A DNA stretch of 8,106 bases from Paracoccaceae bacterium. GTDB taxonomy: Bacteria; Pseudomonadota; Alphaproteobacteria; Rhodobacterales; Rhodobacteraceae. The stretch covers positions 1 through 8,106 of the forward strand of contig DLZA01000352.1 of NCBI GenBank assembly GCA_003447515.1, read 5' to 3'. The notes under the pieces were generated by a model, which saw only the letters and a program-made list of their open reading frames with translations, was not told where the DNA came from and searched no databases. Positions 6,018 through 8,106 of this stretch are shown piece after piece. The position numbers and the translations under genes are program-made. Each line of letters opens with the position of its first letter. Position 1 is the first letter of the stretch.

Positions 6018-8106
6018 ATGGAACTTCTTTTTCTCGCCGTTTTGGTCCTAACAATGGTTTTCGCGCTTGGTTCGGGTTATCCCGTTGCTTTCGCATTACC
6101 AGGCGCTGCGATCATTTCGATCGGATTGGCTGCTGGGGCAGGGTATCTCTTTGGCAGTGGTACAGATGCTTTTTTTCACACTGGTGGCCCGCAACAATGG
6201 CTTTCCGCCGGGACTATTAACTTGCGAGGTACGTTCTGGGAGGTCGAGAGGGACACTCTTATCGCAATCCCATTATTTATTTTCATGGGTATCATGCTGC
6301 AGCGTTCAAAAATTGCAGAAGACCTACTACTAACAATGGCATCTCTCTTTGGCCCAATCCCCGGTGGTTTGGGTATCTCGGTTGTGTTTGTTGGTGCACT
6401 TCTTGCAGCAACGACTGGGATCTTGGGTGCAACCGTGGTTGCGATGGGCCTCATATCATTGCCCGCAATGCTGCGTAACGGATATTCACCATCACTTGCT
6501 TCAGGCACAATCGCTGCCTCCGGGACGTTGGGTCAAATCATACCACCCTCTATCGTCCTGATAATTCTTGCGGACCAACTAGCGTCTGCCACGGACCAAG
6601 CCTCCTCTGCCAGAAAGCTTCTACACAAAGAAAGTACTGGCGAACTGTCAATGCCATCCATCTTTGATGTGGCTTCAACCTCTGCTGGAGAAATGTTCCT
6701 TGGTGCGTTTGTCCCAGGTCTCGTGCTTGTAGGGCTCTACATGCTTTACATTCTTGTCTACGCACTTATCAAACCAAGTTCAGCGCCAGCCGTGAAATAT
6801 CAAGGTAAGATGAACGCACAGTTTTGGGTCAAGGTTGTAATGACTTTGGTGCCTCCGCTTGCGTTGATATTTCTAGTCCTTGGCTCCATCATTGGCGGAA
6901 TTGCAACTGTCAATCAGGCTGGTGCCATCGGCGCTGCTGGTGCAATGATAATGGCGGGTTACCGGCTGAATGAAGGGAAAAAATCAACTTATATACCCGC
7001 GGCTTTTGCTATCGCATCGCTACTATTAATATCCTATGCGCTGTCAAACTATGAGATGAATATAAAGGCCATGTCTACGTCTGAGGACGCTACTGGCATC
7101 CTAATTGGTACTATCGGTACAATAGGTTTGCTGATTTCCCTTATCTGGTCCGGGCTCCGTGTTTTGCGTATTGATAACACGCTGCAAGGGGTAATGCTGG
7201 AAACCGCGAAAACCACATCGCTCGTCTTCATTATCCTTCTTGGCGCTGCAATGTTGACCGCTGCTTTTAGAGCCTTCGGAGGTGAAGAATTGGTGCGCGA
7301 ATTCCTCCTGTCGTTGCCTGGGGGATTTTGGTCCCAATTTATAATCGTGATGGCAGTTATTTTCTTCCTAGGTTTTTTCTTGGACTTTATCGAGATTGCG
7401 GTTGTTGTTGTTCCGATCGTGGCTCCGATTTTGTTGGCAGACCCAGGTGCCAACATTACAGCTGTTTGGCTCGGCGTAATGATTGGATTGAATATTCAGA
7501 CGTCGTTCCTTACTCCGCCGTTTGGCTTTGCGCTTTTCTACCTGCGCGGTGTTGCGCCGGCTGCAGTGAAGACTCTAGCGATGTATAAAGGTGTCATTGC
7601 ATTTATTGGGCTCCAACTGTTTGCCTTGGGTATTGTCGGTTATTTTCCACCACTCGTGAATTATCTGCCAAATCGCGTATCTTTTTTGTCGGATCAAGCT
7701 CCACCACCAAGAAATCCGAAAATGCAATTCTGTTTGGAGGATTACGTTTCGGGCCAGCTTAAGGCAGACGGTGGTAAAACACTCGCTGCAATCCAAACTG
7801 CAAAAGGACTAGATCTTTCGGTTCTTCCAAAGAAGATGGAAAAATCTGTCTCAAAAGGCATCAATAGTAGTGCAGATGCAATTGCTAAACTGGCAGATGC
7901 TTTCATCGCGGCTGATGCTGTAACTGCAGCGGCTGGTAACTACCGCCCACAGCTACGTTCTGTTCGTTTGTTAGAAAAGAAAATCCGCCGAGAAGAAAGC
8001 CACAAAGAAGAAATGCAAGTCGCACTCAGTCGCCTTCAAAACGAAGGCGCGGCACGAAAGCGGCTGGAGGCTGATATCGCCAGCTCGACTGAAGCAATCG
8101 CTAATT
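6018..8106 (+). CDS. dctM: TRAP transporter large permease subunit (DctM), extended form, 3' end beyond window
   Basis: The frame opens at ATG 6018 (AAGGA nine bases upstream, overlapping the dctQ stop) and stays open for 696 codons to the edge. DctM forms the transport path for sodium-coupled uptake. Signatures: GYPVAFALPGA (20-30), DTLIAIPLFIFMGIML (79-94), FGPIPGGLGISVVFVGALLAATTGILGATVVAMG (split here at about 111-144), LPAMLRNGY, SGTLGQIIPPSIVLI (168-182), MFLGAFVPGL, LGFFLDFIEIAVVVVPI (451-467) and SFLTPPFGFALFYLRGVAP (496-514). This is the mannitol/chloroaromatic/TakM-like branch. Oddities: a polar insertion at about 189-220, an extra ~60-residue insertion with two hydrophobic segments at about 322-388, VNQ (298-300) where PTE is usual, and a hydrophilic tail from about 551 with a charged, coiled-coil-like stretch at about 645-690. 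A typical DctM ends near 430-450 residues. The complete length is unknown. Confidence 0.9.
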   Translation, partial: MELLFLAVLVLTMVFALGSGYPVAFALPGAAIISIGLAAGAGYLFGSGTDAFFHTGGPQQWLSAGTINLRGTFWEVERDTLIAIPLFIFMGIMLQRSKIAEDLLLTMASLFGPIPGGLGISVVFVGALLAATTGILGATVVAMGLISLPAMLRNGYSPSLASGTIAASGTLGQIIPPSIVLIILADQLASATDQASSARKLLHKESTGELSMPSIFDVASTSAGEMFLGAFVPGLVLVGLYMLYILVYALIKPSSAPAVKYQGKMNAQFWVKVVMTLVPPLALIFLVLGSIIGGIATVNQAGAIGAAGAMIMAGYRLNEGKKSTYIPAAFAIASLLLISYALSNYEMNIKAMSTSEDATGILIGTIGTIGLLISLIWSGLRVLRIDNTLQGVMLETAKTTSLVFIILLGAAMLTAAFRAFGGEELVREFLLSLPGGFWSQFIIVMAVIFFLGFFLDFIEIAVVVVPIVAPILLADPGANITAVWLGVMIGLNIQTSFLTPPFGFALFYLRGVAPAAVKTLAMYKGVIAFIGLQLFALGIVGYFPPLVNYLPNRVSFLSDQAPPPRNPKMQFCLEDYVSGQLKADGGKTLAAIQTAKGLDLSVLPKKMEKSVSKGINSSADAIAKLADAFIAADAVTAAAGNYRPQLRSVRLLEKKIRREESHKEEMQVALSRLQNEGAARKRLEADIASSTEAIAN

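Noticed and set aside
7049..7456. 135-codon open frame antisense to dctM
   Set aside because: It is a shadow of the DctM coding frame with a Lys/Ser/Ile-biased composition and no recognisable motif.

Overview
The window looks like chromosomal DNA of a marine alphaproteobacterium, most likely Rhodobacterales (Roseobacter-like). The pointers are the acetolactate synthase large subunit, whose thiamine-diphosphate motif reads GEASWLMNMQEL, and a Tat-exported TakP-type TRAP binding protein with large, extended permease subunits. This placement rests on remembered family sequences, not on a search. The DNA is more AT-rich than many Roseobacters, especially between genes. No RNA gene, insertion sequence, CRISPR array or phage gene was seen.

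Layout. (1) Bases 2-538, plus strand: the C-terminal effector-binding part of a LysR-type regulator whose DNA-binding half lies outside the window. (2) Bases 539-852: a convergent intergenic stretch with no gene. (3) Bases 853-3200, minus strand: ilvI-ilvH, the two subunits of acetolactate synthase, the first common step of branched-chain amino acid synthesis. Ahead of ilvI, on its own strand, lie a sigma70-like promoter (3367-3395) and then a clear intrinsic terminator (3252-3275), so the operon appears to be controlled by transcription attenuation in a leader of roughly 160 nt. (4) Bases 3201-3785: a divergent AT-rich control region. Besides the ilv leader it holds a perfect 7-bp-arm palindrome (3542-3559) that may be an operator for the transporter operon. 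(5) Bases 3786-8106, plus strand: a tripartite TRAP transporter, dctP-dctQ-dctM. dctP and dctQ are separated by two strong hairpins. dctM runs off the right edge.

How the genes work together. The periplasmic DctP should capture an organic acid, by resemblance a 2-oxo acid or related carboxylate, and hand it to the DctQ/DctM membrane complex for sodium-driven uptake. 2-Oxo acids such as pyruvate are also acetolactate synthase substrates. The divergent pairing is therefore metabolically suggestive, but it does not prove co-regulation.

The least ordinary part is the membrane component. DctQ carries about 165 extra N-terminal residues with several predicted membrane segments. DctM carries a polar insertion, an additional two-helix insertion, and a soluble, charged, coiled-coil-like C-terminal extension of at least 145 residues that continues past the window end.
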